DNA of 64,000 nt from an uncultured Bacteroidaceae bacterium (lineage in GTDB: Bacteria > Bacteroidota > Bacteroidia > Bacteroidales > Bacteroidaceae), in NCBI GenBank assembly GCA_944321635.1, contig CALULY010000001.1, positions 119,885 to 183,884 of the forward strand, written 5' to 3'. Below, piece after piece: positions 36,869 through 46,383 of the stretch (position 1 is the stretch's first letter; each line of letters starts with the position of its first letter). The position numbers and the translations under genes were made by a program. The notes beneath the pieces are model-generated. The model did no database searches. It was given only the letters and a program-made list of their open reading frames with translations, and was not told the DNA's origin.

Positions 36869-37912
36869 ATGGAAGAGAACAAATCCCAGAATGCCGCCGG
36901 CGGCACGGAAGCCCCAGCCAAGCCAAAAGTCGAGGTGCTGATCGTGCGGCACAAGCAGCTGTTTGAGATGCTCAAGCACCCTGAGCTGATGTGGAGGGTG
37001 CTGTTGTCGCTGTTCTTCGTGATTGTCGTCCTGTTTGCGGGGCTGGCGTTGGTGGTGATTTCGATCAAGAGCTTCTACCCGTACAACTCCATTCGCACAA
37101 ACTCCTATGGCGCGACGATCATGGAGAGCGAGGACACGGAGGTGAGCTACTGGCTCTTTAACACCGCCGTGCTGTGGGCCAACTCTGGCATAAGGGTCAA
37201 AAAGGACGAAGTGCTGACTATCCGCGCCTCGGGTGCGGCGCACACCGCCATACATCACCTTGTGGATGAAGCAAGGGAGAACAGGGAGTTGCGTGACGCC
37301 TGGGTCGGCACGGGCGGGATGTACCGCGAGTCGTCCGACAAGCGCGACCAGAACCGCCGCCGCCACCGCATCGCGCCCGACAACCTTGAGGGGATGTTGC
37401 TGATGAAGGTCGATCCCCTGGACATCGGCAGTGGAGATGTCGCAGCTGGAGGCAAGGCGGGCAACGACCTGTATCTGATCGGGGAGGAGCGCGAGGACTT
37501 GGTTGTCCGCCAGGACGGGGTACTCAAATTTGCCGTCAACGACATCGAGTTGGACAAAGCCACGATCAAGTCGATGTATAGGAAGAACCTGCGGCTTATG
37601 GCGGATAGCGGAGTTATCGACGAGGACCAGTTTAATCGCATCTCCGACGCGTTCACCAAGTGGTACAGTGGGGAGGACCGGGGTGCGTTGCTGCGGCTTA
37701 ACGCTGCCATATTCAATGATGAAAAGAAAATAAAAGCGGCCGGCGAGTTTTATGCTTTGGGGCATTACCCTCAGAGCGAGTGCAAGGAATACTATGATGC
37801 CTATCCTCTGGTGAATGAGCTGCTATACTATTATGACAAGGGCTTCACTGATGCCTGGTATGTTGACAACGTTGGCTCGTTTCTGATAGTGATTGAACGC
37901 AAGAAGGAGTGA
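36869..37912 (+). CDS. Membrane protein of unknown function, paralogue 1
   Basis: This 347-aa protein has a cytoplasmic N-terminus, one membrane helix (about 42-67) and a large C-terminal domain. Blocks SYWLFNTAVLWANSGIRV, EVLTIRASGAAH, FAVNDIELD and DAWYVDNVGSFLIVI recur in the next gene, so the two are paralogues. The pattern NSGIxVxxxDxLxIxASG ... VND ... DNxGSFxVxI recalls the small lectin PA-IL (LecA)-type beta-sandwich, where a VND and a DNxGxF stretch border the sugar/calcium site. That is a structural guess. A helical insert (KATIKSMYRKNLRLMADSG) separates the blocks. It is preceded by repeat copy C. Confidence 0.6.
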   Translation: MEENKSQNAAGGTEAPAKPKVEVLIVRHKQLFEMLKHPELMWRVLLSLFFVIVVLFAGLALVVISIKSFYPYNSIRTNSYGATIMESEDTEVSYWLFNTAVLWANSGIRVKKDEVLTIRASGAAHTAIHHLVDEARENRELRDAWVGTGGMYRESSDKRDQNRRRHRIAPDNLEGMLLMKVDPLDIGSGDVAAGGKAGNDLYLIGEEREDLVVRQDGVLKFAVNDIELDKATIKSMYRKNLRLMADSGVIDEDQFNRISDAFTKWYSGEDRGALLRLNAAIFNDEKKIKAAGEFYALGHYPQSECKEYYDAYPLVNELLYYYDKGFTDAWYVDNVGSFLIVIERKKE

Positions 37913-37914
37913 CC

Positions 37915-39177
37915 ATGGACCTGAATTCATTGATTGACACGATCAAGAGGAGCATCGTCACGGGCACTTCCGCCGATGTGGAGATCAACGACAAGTCGCT
38001 GCTTTCGGGGTTGATGGGCGAGGACGCGGGCAGGGGTGGCAGGCCATTCTACCGCCGCGTGCTTGCAGGGTGGCGGTTTGACATGAGGGACAGGTTCCCG
38101 GTGGTGATGCTGCTGTGCCGGACGTTGTGGGTGCTGTTTGCTCTCTTCGTGTCGTTGTTTTATTTCCTTGCGAGCCTGTTGATGCTGTTGCTGACCGGCA
38201 AGTGGAAGGAGCGCAGCACTTCTCCACGGTTGAATGCGGTGCTTTTCGTCTCGACCATCATCGTTTATGTCGTGATGGTGGCTGGGATGGTCTCGTTTTT
38301 CTTCACCAACGTCCTGTTTTTCTCCCCCGACAACCATGCCAACGGGGCAGGCGCGCTGGTGGTCAAGCAGCCTTGCGGCAAGGAGCATTATGTGTTCCTG
38401 TTCAACACGGCAGAGTGCTGGGTCAACACGGGGATAGATCTTGTCGAGGGGGACAGGTTCTCGGTCTCGGCCTCGGGGGCTTTCTATGGCAGGGTGCAAG
38501 ACCTTGTTGACAAGGCTAACGACAATGAGCGGCTGCCATTTGACTACAACCCTCCTTTGTCTGACAGTGCCGGTGACAACAGTGCGAGCAGATACTGTAT
38601 GTACCGTGTCATGGAGGGTCGCGATTCTGCCCGTTTCGGTTCCATCTTGTGCCAGATACAGCCAGACACGCGGCCTTGCATCTGTGAGTATGATGGACGT
38701 GAGGACAGCATTGGCAGGATCATCCAATTGCGGGAGGTCTCCCCGGATGAGGGGCTCAATGAGTTTGTCGCCGACAGGTCGGGGCTGCTCCATGTCTCGG
38801 TCAATGACATCTATCTGTCCCGTTCAAACGTCGAGGCGATGAAGAATGACACCAACGCGGCGTTGAGGGAGAGCCTTGGCATAGACAGCAGTTTTGTCTA
38901 TGAGGAAGGGATGGAGGAGCGATGGTTTGCTGACAACATCGGGGAGATCCTGATGAACGTGGTGGTCTCGCGCAATGCAGCCTCCTCTTCGTTGCTGGAG
39001 CCCGAGGGGATGATGCGGTCGTTTTACAACTATGTGGATGAGTGTGTGGCGTCGCCAAGCAAGCGTGCCGGGTTGTATAAGTTCCTTGGCATCGTGGTGG
39101 CAGTGTTGCTTGCAGACTTTGGCCTTGGCTTTTTGCTGCGGGGGGTGCACCGTGGCAAGGACAGGGGCAGGGGATAG
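37915..39177 (+). CDS. Membrane protein of unknown function, paralogue 2
   Basis: This 420-aa protein starts at the ATG at 37915, six bases after an AAGGAG ribosome-binding site; an in-frame GTG is at 37909. It has membrane segments near 62-95 and 107-136, a predicted extracytoplasmic domain, and a C-terminal helix (about 393-413), unlike its single-helix paralogue. Shared blocks are FLFNTAECWVNTGIDL, DRFSVSASGAFYG, VSVNDIYLSRSNVEAM and RWFADNIGEILMNVVV. The two genes are only 2 bp apart and probably form a membrane complex. No known family is recognised. Confidence 0.6.
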   Translation: MDLNSLIDTIKRSIVTGTSADVEINDKSLLSGLMGEDAGRGGRPFYRRVLAGWRFDMRDRFPVVMLLCRTLWVLFALFVSLFYFLASLLMLLLTGKWKERSTSPRLNAVLFVSTIIVYVVMVAGMVSFFFTNVLFFSPDNHANGAGALVVKQPCGKEHYVFLFNTAECWVNTGIDLVEGDRFSVSASGAFYGRVQDLVDKANDNERLPFDYNPPLSDSAGDNSASRYCMYRVMEGRDSARFGSILCQIQPDTRPCICEYDGREDSIGRIIQLREVSPDEGLNEFVADRSGLLHVSVNDIYLSRSNVEAMKNDTNAALRESLGIDSSFVYEEGMEERWFADNIGEILMNVVVSRNAASSSLLEPEGMMRSFYNYVDECVASPSKRAGLYKFLGIVVAVLLADFGLGFLLRGVHRGKDRGRG

Positions 39178-39201
39178 CCCGTGATGGTGGCAGGCTGCCG
39201 C

Positions 39202-41238
39202 TCAATCCTTGTCCCCGAATTTCTCTTTGAACAAGTCTTCGAGCTTGATGAGTTCGTCGCGGTAGGCGGCCGCTTCGAGGAAATCGGTTGCTTTGGCTGC
39301 GTCGTACATCCGTTTCCTCGTCAGTTCGATGTTCTTGCGCAGCTGGTCGGCCGTCATGTACTGTATGACCGGGTCTGCTGCGATGGTCGGTCGCTCGTCC
39401 TCGACGTATGGCTTGTATCCTTTCTTTGCTTCCGTCGTGCCGGTCTCGGCGAGGAGCGGGTTGCGCAGCTCTTTCCTGATTTGCTGTGGTGTGATGTTGT
39501 GCTCCTCGTTGTACTTTAGTTGCTTTTCGCGCCGGCGGTTTGCTTCGTTTATGGTCTTTTCCATGCTCTCGGTAATCTTGTCGGCGTACATGATTACCTT
39601 GCCATTGACGTTGCGGGCGGCGCGTCCTGCCGTCTGGGTGAGTGAACGGTAGGAGCGGAGGAATCCCTCCTTGTCTGCATCGAGGATGGCCACAAGCGAC
39701 ACTTCCGGCAGGTCAAGCCCCTCGCGGAGCAGGTTGACACCGACAAGTACATCGTACATGCCGGCACGCAGCTCCTCCATTATCTTTACTCTTTCGAGAG
39801 TGTCAACGTCGCTGTGTATGTAGTTGCAGCGGATGTCGTTGCGCAAAAGGTATTCTGTCAGCTCTTCCGCCATGCGTTTTGTGAGGGTGGTGACGAGGAT
39901 GCGCTCTTCCTTTTCGATTCTTACTTGGATTTCTTCGAGCAGGTCGTCTATCTGGTTGAGACTGGGACGTACCTCGATCACTGGGTCGAGCAAGCCGGTG
40001 GGGCGGATTATCTGTTCGACGACCACTCCCTCGCTTTCTTTCAATTCGTATTCGGCTGGGGTGGCGCTGACGTAGATGACTTGATTTGTCATGGCTTCAA
40101 ACTCGTCGAATTTGAGCGGACGGTTGTCCAAGGCGGCCGGGAGGCGGAATCCGTATTCGACGAGGTTGACCTTCCTGGCACGGTCGCCGCCGTACATGGC
40201 GTGGATTTGCGGGACGCTGACGTGGCTTTCGTCTATCACTGTGAGGTAGTCCTTAGGGAAAAAGTCGAGCAGGCAATATGGCCGGCTGCCAGGACAACGC
40301 CCGTCGAAGTAGCGTGAGTAGTTCTCTATCCCAGAGCAGTGGCCGAGTTCCCGCAGCATCTCCATGTCGTAGGTGACGCGTTCATAGAGCCTTTTCGCTT
40401 CCAACGGCTTGCCCATCGACTCAAAGTATTCGACCCTTGCGCGGAGGTCGTCCTCGATTTCGTGTATGGCTCGCAGTGTCCCCTCCTTGGTGGTCATAAA
40501 GAGGTTGGCAGGGTATATGTTGTATTCGTCAAAAGCCTGCACCCTTGTCATCGAAACGGGGTCAAGTTCCTCGATGCTATCCACCTCGTCGCCCCAGAAA
40601 CTGATGCGCAAGATGTTGTCGGCGTATGCGAGAGCTATGTCGATGGTGTCACCCTTTACGCGGAAAGCACCGCGTGCCAGGTCGATGTCATTGCGGACAT
40701 AGAGGCTGTCCACCAGATGCCTCAACAAGACGTTCCTGACTATGGTCTGCCCGACACGAACCCTGATGACGTTGTTGTAGAAATCCGCCGGGTTGCCCAT
40801 GCCATATATGCAAGAGACAGACGAGACGACAATCACGTCTTTCCTGCCTGAAAGCAGCGACGAGGTGGCAGCAAGCCGCAGCTTGTCTATCTCCTCGTTG
40901 ATGGCGAGGTCTTTCTCTATGTAAGTGTCGGTCGAGGGTATGTAGGCCTCTGGCTGGTAGTAGTCGTAGTAGGAGACGTAGTACTCGACCGCATTGTGAG
41001 GGAAAAAGTTCTTGAACTCCGTGTACAACTGCGCCGCAAGTGTCTTGTTGTGGCTGAGGACAAGCGTGGGTTTGTTGACATTGGCGATTACGTTGGCGAT
41101 GGTGAATGTCTTGCCAGACCCCGTCACCCCGAGCAAAGTCTGGGCATGGGTGCCGGACATCACCCCTTCGGTCAATTGCTTGATGGCCTCTGGTTGGTCG
41201 CCTGTGGGCTGGTAGTCGGAGCAGAGTTCAAAATCCAT
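39202..41238 (-). CDS. uvrB: Excinuclease ABC subunit B
   Basis: UvrB verifies damage in nucleotide excision repair. The start is taken at ATG 41238 (MDFELCSDYQPTGDQPEA), giving 678 aa; an upstream TTG at 41247 would overlap the neighbour. Walker A GVTGSGKT is at 37-44, the beta-hairpin YYDYYQPEAYIPSTDTYIEK follows, and the helicase motifs TIVIDESHVS-like (TVIDESHVSVPQ), VLVGVNLLREGLDLPEV and QTAGRAARN are intact. The C-terminal UVR domain ends in LIKLEDLFKEKFGDKD. It lies 5 bp after the UXS gene. Confidence 0.97.
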   Translation of the reverse strand: MDFELCSDYQPTGDQPEAIKQLTEGVMSGTHAQTLLGVTGSGKTFTIANVIANVNKPTLVLSHNKTLAAQLYTEFKNFFPHNAVEYYVSYYDYYQPEAYIPSTDTYIEKDLAINEEIDKLRLAATSSLLSGRKDVIVVSSVSCIYGMGNPADFYNNVIRVRVGQTIVRNVLLRHLVDSLYVRNDIDLARGAFRVKGDTIDIALAYADNILRISFWGDEVDSIEELDPVSMTRVQAFDEYNIYPANLFMTTKEGTLRAIHEIEDDLRARVEYFESMGKPLEAKRLYERVTYDMEMLRELGHCSGIENYSRYFDGRCPGSRPYCLLDFFPKDYLTVIDESHVSVPQIHAMYGGDRARKVNLVEYGFRLPAALDNRPLKFDEFEAMTNQVIYVSATPAEYELKESEGVVVEQIIRPTGLLDPVIEVRPSLNQIDDLLEEIQVRIEKEERILVTTLTKRMAEELTEYLLRNDIRCNYIHSDVDTLERVKIMEELRAGMYDVLVGVNLLREGLDLPEVSLVAILDADKEGFLRSYRSLTQTAGRAARNVNGKVIMYADKITESMEKTINEANRRREKQLKYNEEHNITPQQIRKELRNPLLAETGTTEAKKGYKPYVEDERPTIAADPVIQYMTADQLRKNIELTRKRMYDAAKATDFLEAAAYRDELIKLEDLFKEKFGDKD

Positions 41239-41243
41239 GGCGG

Positions 41244-42179
41244 TCAAAAGTCTATGCTGCGGAAGTATTCTATGGTCTTCTTCAACCCTTCCTCAAGTTG
41301 CACTGTCGGTTCCCAGTCGAGCACCCGTTTGGCAAGGCTGATGTCAGGCTTCCTTTGCCTCGGATCGTCGCCTGGCAGTGGCATGAAGCACAGTTTGGAC
41401 TTGGAACCGGTCAGCCTGATGATTTCCTCGGCCAGCTGCCTTATGGTGAATTCCCTCGGGTTGCCGAGGTTGACAGGCCCAGTGAAGTCGTCCCCGGTCT
41501 GTATGGTGCGGACGATTGCATCTATCAAATCATCGACATACTGGAAACTCCGCGTCTGCGAACCATCGCCATAGATGGTTATGTCCTCTCCCTTGAGGGC
41601 TTGTATGATGAAGTTTGAGACCACCCTCCCGTCGTTGACACTCATGTTTGGGCCGTATGTGTTGAAGATCCTGATTATTTTAATCCTCGTGCCATGCTGC
41701 CTGTGGTAGTCCATCATAAGCGTCTCAGCGCACCGTTTCCCCTCATCATAGCACGAACGGATGCCTATGGGGTTGACGTTGCCCCAGTACTCCTCCCTTT
41801 GCGGGTGCATCATCGGGTCGCCGTAGACTTCGCTTGTCGATGCGTGGAGTATCTTGCTTTTGCCGTAATCGGCGAGCTTGAGCATATTGGTCACGCCGAG
41901 CACCGATGTCTCGATTGTCTTGATCGGGTCGAATTGGTAGTGTATCGGCGACGCGGGGCACGCAAGATTGTAGATTTCATCCACTTCTGCCAGGTAAGGC
42001 ATCACGATGTCATGCCTGACAGCTTCGAAGTGCGGGTTGCCGATCAAATGCTTTATGTTGTCCTTTGATCCCGTGAAGTAGTTGTCAAGGCTGATGACAT
42101 CGTTGCCGTCATCCAGCAGCCTCGTGCAAAGGTGCGAACCGATGAAGCCGGCACCACCCGTTACCAAGATTTTTTTCAT
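41244..42179 (-). CDS. UDP-glucuronate decarboxylase (UDP-xylose synthase-like)
   Basis: This 311-aa short-chain dehydrogenase/reductase-fold protein closely resembles UXS, which converts UDP-glucuronate to UDP-xylose for surface polysaccharides. [12 protein letters not shown] binds NAD; the TSE motif (TSEVYGDP) and Tyr144-x3-Lys148 (YDEGK) form the active site; [10 protein letters not shown] and [10 protein letters not shown] are typical. It lacks the extra arginine-rich region of bacterial ArnA. The uvrB gene follows after 5 bp. Confidence 0.92.
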   Translation of the reverse strand: MKKILVTGGAGFIGSHLCTRLLDDGNDVISLDNYFTGSKDNIKHLIGNPHFEAVRHDIVMPYLAEVDEIYNLACPASPIHYQFDPIKTIETSVLGVTNMLKLADYGKSKILHASTSEVYGDPMMHPQREEYWGNVNPIGIRSCYDEGKRCAETLMMDYHRQHGTRIKIIRIFNTYGPNMSVNDGRVVSNFIIQALKGEDITIYGDGSQTRSFQYVDDLIDAIVRTIQTGDDFTGPVNLGNPREFTIRQLAEEIIRLTGSKSKLCFMPLPGDDPRQRKPDISLAKRVLDWEPTVQLEEGLKKTIEYFRSIDF

Positions 42180-42208
42180 TTATATGTTACCATTTACTCC
42201 GTTAGACA

Positions 42209-43549
42209 TCACCGCACCTTGCCGTCACGCGTCATCTTGTTGAAACGCATCAGGAACAGGCATCCCGCCGTCGTCAGCCCGACGGGGTAGGCCAGCCAGA
42301 TGCCGTACAACCCCATGTCGAATGTGAACGCCAGCAAGTAGCCCGTGGGCAGCGAGACCACAAAGTAAGCAAAAAAAGCAATGACCATCATCGGGCGGAC
42401 ATCCGAAATGCCGCGCAGGGAGTTTGCGAACACGATCTGCGTCGCATCGCCCAGTTGGTAGAGCATCATCAGCAGCATCAATACACTGGTCACGGCACTT
42501 ACTTCAGCATTGTCGGTGAACCACCCGCCGACATAGTGCCTGACCGATGCGAAGAAGATGCAAGCCACGGCGCATATCGCCACGACGACATGGAATCCCG
42601 CGAAAGCCGCCCTCCTCACGTTGGCCGTGTCGCCCTGCCCCTTGAAGTGACTCACCCTGATGGCTATCGCCGCCCCCATGCCATAGATGACCATGAAGCT
42701 CAGCGTCGAAAACGTGATGCCAATCTGGTGCGCCGCCAGGGCGACACTGCCTATCCACCCCACCATCACCGCGCTCAGGCTGAACGAAGCAGACTCCATG
42801 CCCATCTGCAAGGCCACTGGCCATCCCATCCCGTTGAGCCGCTTGAATGAGGCCTTGCGCAACCGCCCCAACCGGAAGCCCTCACGGTAGGCGGCATAGC
42901 GACGCGACCGGGCGAAGATGATGACAAACACCACCAACATCGCAATCCTCGACGCCAGAGTGCTCAGGCCCGCGCCGACAAGCCCCAGCTCCGGCGCGCC
43001 CAGCTTGCCATAGATGAGGACATAGTTGCCCGCGATGTTCATCACATTGCCGCCCAGCAGCAGCCACATCGGCGTTTGTGTGTCGGTAATCCCCTCGGCG
43101 AACTGCTTGAAAGAGTTGAACAGCATGACGAAAACCATGCTTGACAGCACGATGAGGTAGTAGGGTTTGATGTACACCATCAACTCCTCTGGCTGGCCCA
43201 TCCTGTCGATGTTGGCATAGACGATGCCCATCGCCACCGTGATGACTGCTGCCATGACCAGATTGGCCATGAGGCTGTTTTTTAGCAATGCCCCGATGCC
43301 GCCCCTGTCGCCCTTGCCCCACAACTCGCCAATCAGAGGCGTCAGACCGTAGGAGAATCCCGTGCCGAAGATGATCGCAAGGTTGAAAAGGTTGTTGACC
43401 AACGACGCGGCGGCAAGTTCATCCGTCGTGTGATGCCCGATCATAATCGTGTCGGCAAAACCGAGGACGATGACCCCGATTTGCCCGAGGACGATGGGCA
43501 GCCCTATCCTTAGCAACTGCTTGTAATGATGCTTGTAGCTCTGTGCCAT
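42209..43549 (-). CDS. MATE-family efflux transporter
   Basis: This 446-aa protein has about 12 membrane helices in two homologous halves, typical of NorM-type multidrug/sodium antiporters (MatE domains). LPIVLGQIGVIVLGFADTIM opens the first helix, and GMGAAIAIRVSHFKGQGD is the characteristic loop before helix 8. The start is at ATG 43549 (MAQSYKHHYKQLL). A 22-bp-phased array lies upstream at 43615-43687. UXS follows after 29 bp. Confidence 0.9.
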   Translation of the reverse strand: MAQSYKHHYKQLLRIGLPIVLGQIGVIVLGFADTIMIGHHTTDELAAASLVNNLFNLAIIFGTGFSYGLTPLIGELWGKGDRGGIGALLKNSLMANLVMAAVITVAMGIVYANIDRMGQPEELMVYIKPYYLIVLSSMVFVMLFNSFKQFAEGITDTQTPMWLLLGGNVMNIAGNYVLIYGKLGAPELGLVGAGLSTLASRIAMLVVFVIIFARSRRYAAYREGFRLGRLRKASFKRLNGMGWPVALQMGMESASFSLSAVMVGWIGSVALAAHQIGITFSTLSFMVIYGMGAAIAIRVSHFKGQGDTANVRRAAFAGFHVVVAICAVACIFFASVRHYVGGWFTDNAEVSAVTSVLMLLMMLYQLGDATQIVFANSLRGISDVRPMMVIAFFAYFVVSLPTGYLLAFTFDMGLYGIWLAYPVGLTTAGCLFLMRFNKMTRDGKVR

Positions 43550-43614
43550 GTCTTTGGATTTGATGAGATAGGTCTTGACTGTGCCGGCGTGGCTCGGTGA
43601 ACTGTCGCCGTGGT

Positions 43615-43687
43615 GTGCTTTGTTATTGCTTTTAACAACCCTTGTTATTGCGATTAACAACCATTGTTAGTGCGACTAACAAAGCAC
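43615..43687. repeat. Three 22-bp palindromic units (family 2) with inverted termini
   Basis: Units start at 43620, 43642 and 43664 (TTGTTATTGCGATTAACAA, TTGTTAGTGCGACTAACAA and a looser first unit). The outer ends GTGCTTTGTTA (43615-43625) and TAACAAAGCAC (43677-43687) are a perfect 11-bp inverted repeat. The array is upstream of the MATE gene and just beyond the end of lysA. It is related to the array at 2902-2967. Confidence 0.9.
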
Positions 43688-43699
43688 TCCGCCGCGCTG

Positions 43700-44854
43700 T
43701 CATGCGTCCTTGTCCGTGTAGCTCGGCGCGAGAGGGCGCAGATTGTAGCGCGAAGCCATCGTTTCGCCGTAGGCTCCCGCCGATCTGATTGCTACCAAGT
43801 CGCCGCGTCTCGTCGTGGACATGGTGACATCGCCGCCGAACACATCCGATGATTCGCACACTGGCCCTACCACGTCGAAGAGCTCCGCGCCGCCGTGTGG
43901 GGTGAGGTTCTGGATCTCGTGGTGGGCCTTGTACATGGCGGGGCGCACCAGGTCGTTCATCCCTGCATCGAGGATGACGAAACGTTTGCCGCACCCTTGC
44001 TTGACGTAGGTCACGCGGCTGATGAGGCTGCCGCATTGGGCGACTATGGAGCGGCCCAGCTCAAAGTGCACCGTCTGTCCCGGCCGTGTGCGCAGGTTGT
44101 CCTTGAACACGGCGAAGTAGGCTTTGAAGTCTGCCACCGCCGCACCGTCCGGGTTGTGGTAGTCTATGCCCAACCCGCCACCGACGTTGATTGTCTCGAC
44201 TGTCAGCCCTTTGGCCTCAAGCGTGCTGACCGTGGCGTTCATTGATTGGGCGAGGCGGACGAAATCGCCCATCTCCGTTATCTGTGAGCCGATGTGCATG
44301 TGCGTGCCCTTGAAGGTTATGTTCCGGCATCCCTTTATGGCGGCCGCCACTTCGTCAATCATGTCGGTGGAGATGCCGAATTTGTTTTCCCGCCTCCCGG
44401 TGGATATTTGCGCGATGGTGCTGGCCTTTATGTCAGGGTTGAAGCGGATGGCTACATTTGCCTTCGTGCCTTTCCGCCCGCTGAGTTCATCGATGACGGC
44501 AAGTTCTTCGAGCGACTCGACGTTGAAGCATGAGATGCCGCAGTCGAGCCCGAGGTTGATCTCTTCGTCGGTCTTGCCCACGCCGGCGAAGACTATCTTG
44601 CCTGCGTCGATTCCCGCGCCGAGGGCGGCCTTGACCTCTTCGCCGCTAACGCAGTCCGCTCCCAATCCGTGCTGCATGATGATGCGCAGCAACGCCGGGT
44701 TGGCGTTGGCCTTGACGGCATAGTGCACGATGAAGTCGGGCCGGTCATGCGTCTCGGCGGCTATGGTGTCGAGTGTCTGCTCCAGCAGCGCGATGTCGTA
44801 GTAGTAGAATGGTGTCCGCCTGCCGGCCAACCGTGTGATGGGGAATGTCGTCAT
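43700..44854 (-). CDS. lysA: Diaminopimelate decarboxylase
   Basis: This 384-aa PLP enzyme converts meso-diaminopimelate to lysine. The Schiff-base Lys48 is in VHYAVKANANPALL; the PLP phosphate loop is VNVGGGLGIDY; and the dimer-interface active-site Cys is in PVCESSDVF. Its start overlaps the aspartate kinase stop by 4 bp, coupling the first and last steps of lysine biosynthesis. The stop lies 13 bp before the family 2 array. Confidence 0.95.
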   Translation of the reverse strand: MTTFPITRLAGRRTPFYYYDIALLEQTLDTIAAETHDRPDFIVHYAVKANANPALLRIIMQHGLGADCVSGEEVKAALGAGIDAGKIVFAGVGKTDEEINLGLDCGISCFNVESLEELAVIDELSGRKGTKANVAIRFNPDIKASTIAQISTGRRENKFGISTDMIDEVAAAIKGCRNITFKGTHMHIGSQITEMGDFVRLAQSMNATVSTLEAKGLTVETINVGGGLGIDYHNPDGAAVADFKAYFAVFKDNLRTRPGQTVHFELGRSIVAQCGSLISRVTYVKQGCGKRFVILDAGMNDLVRPAMYKAHHEIQNLTPHGGAELFDVVGPVCESSDVFGGDVTMSTTRRGDLVAIRSAGAYGETMASRYNLRPLAPSYTDKDA

Positions 44855-46182
44855 GCCTTGTCCTCGTTGTGGTTGAACAGCCTGTCGTTGAGCTCTTGCA
44901 ACGCCCTCACTTTGTCTTCAGCCTTAATCAGGAATGTCATGTTGTAACGGCTGCCGCCGTAGGATATCATCCTGACGGGGATGTCGCGGAGCGCATCGAC
45001 GATTTTCGCCTCAAACCCGAGATTCTCGTACCGCAGGTCGCCGACGACACACACCGTGCAGAGGTCGGTGTCAACCTCCACTGTGCCATAGTTCTTCAGG
45101 TCTGAGACTATCTCGTCAAGGTTCTTGTCGTTGTCGATGGACATTGACACGCCCACTTCGGAGGTGCATACCACGTCGATGGACGTGTGGTAGCTCTCGA
45201 ATATCTCGAATATCTTGCGCAGGAAGCCGTAGGCCAGGAGCATACGGCTTGACTTTATCTTGATCGCGGTGATGTTGTCCTTGACGGCGATTGCCTTGAT
45301 TTTGCCCCTTTCGGTGTCGTTGGAGATGAGTGTGCCCGGTGCTTCGGGTTCCATGGTGTTGAGCAGGCGGACGGGGATGTTGGCCGATTTGGCCGGTTGT
45401 ACGCACGTGGGATGCAGGATCTTCGCGCCAAAGTAGGCGAGTTCCGCCGCCTCGTCAAAGCTGAGTTTCCTTATCGGGAACGTGTGCTCGACGACTCTCG
45501 GGTCGTTGTTGTGCAAGCCGTCGATGTCGGTCCAGATCTGGATCTCGTCAGCGTCTATCGCGGCACCCACCAGCGAGGCAGTGTAGTCGCTGCCGCCGCG
45601 CTGGAGATTGTCGATCTCGTTGTATATGTTGCGGCAGATGTAGCCTTGTGTGATGTAGATGTCCGCGTCGCCGTGCCTCTCGACAAGCTCCGTGAGGTGG
45701 GTCTTGATGAAATGCAGGTCTGGCTCCGAATCCTTGTCCGTCCTCACATAGTCGAGTGCCGGCAACAGGACGGAGTTTGTCCCTTGTTCCTGCAAGTAGA
45801 GGTTGAACATATTGGTCGAGATGAGCTCGCCCTGAGCCAGTATGATTTTCTCCTCGTAAAGGGTGAAAAGGCCTTTGGTGAAGCTCCTTATGGTGTCAAA
45901 TATGCTTGAGACGATTTCCCACGCCCGTTGTTTGTAGTCGTCGCCGGCGTAGAGTTCATCGACATGATGCCTGTATTTGGACTGGAGGGCGTTGATTGTC
46001 TCGCTTGCGGCGTGTACGTTTTTCTTGTGCAAGTATTCCGAGATTTCCACGAGTGTGTTTGTCGTCCCGGACATGGCCGAGAGGACTACAATCTTCTTTT
46101 GTCCGTCGTTGACGAGGCGTGCGACTTCTTTCATCCTTGCGGCAGAGCCTACGGATGTGCCTCCAAATTTCAATACTTTCAT
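44851..46182 (-). CDS. lysC: Monofunctional aspartate kinase with ACT domains
   Basis: This 443-aa enzyme phosphorylates aspartate in the pathway to lysine, threonine and methionine. It starts MKVLKFGGTSVGSAARM (kinase N-terminus), has RGGSDYTASLVGAAIDADE and IWTDIDGLHNNDPRVV, and ends in two ACT regulatory domains (including SEVGVSMSIDND) for amino-acid feedback. No homoserine dehydrogenase domain is fused. It precedes lysA with a 4-bp overlap. Confidence 0.95.
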   Translation of the reverse strand: MKVLKFGGTSVGSAARMKEVARLVNDGQKKIVVLSAMSGTTNTLVEISEYLHKKNVHAASETINALQSKYRHHVDELYAGDDYKQRAWEIVSSIFDTIRSFTKGLFTLYEEKIILAQGELISTNMFNLYLQEQGTNSVLLPALDYVRTDKDSEPDLHFIKTHLTELVERHGDADIYITQGYICRNIYNEIDNLQRGGSDYTASLVGAAIDADEIQIWTDIDGLHNNDPRVVEHTFPIRKLSFDEAAELAYFGAKILHPTCVQPAKSANIPVRLLNTMEPEAPGTLISNDTERGKIKAIAVKDNITAIKIKSSRMLLAYGFLRKIFEIFESYHTSIDVVCTSEVGVSMSIDNDKNLDEIVSDLKNYGTVEVDTDLCTVCVVGDLRYENLGFEAKIVDALRDIPVRMISYGGSRYNMTFLIKAEDKVRALQELNDRLFNHNEDKA

Positions 46183-46213
46183 CTTGCTGTGTCTTCTGTT
46201 TTTAATCGGGGTG

Positions 46214-46221
46214 CAAAGATA
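46214..46221 (-). promoter_or_regulatory. Candidate promoter of lysC-lysA
   Basis: On the minus strand TATCTTTG matches TAnnTTTG, 31 bp before the lysC ATG. No TTTG is found at the usual distance upstream. Confidence 0.5.
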
Positions 46222-46383
46222 AGCCTTTCTTGACATTTTTTACGTTTGCCCGCTTGCTTGGCGGATGATATGTCGGAAGTTTAGCAAATTTTATGGCAAT
46301 GTTGCATCATTATGCGTCAGATATTAGTCTTTTTGTCGCATGATGGTGCGTCTCGCGTGTCTTGTTGTGTGGGACGGGAAGTG

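Noticed and set aside
41239..41247. UvrB start at TTG 41247
   Set aside because: It would overlap the upstream UXS stop and gives an atypical N-terminus; the ATG at 41238 begins MDFEL, the normal UvrB start.
43550..43660. MATE start upstream of 43549
   Set aside because: The extension reads through the 22-bp array and has no similarity to MATE proteins.
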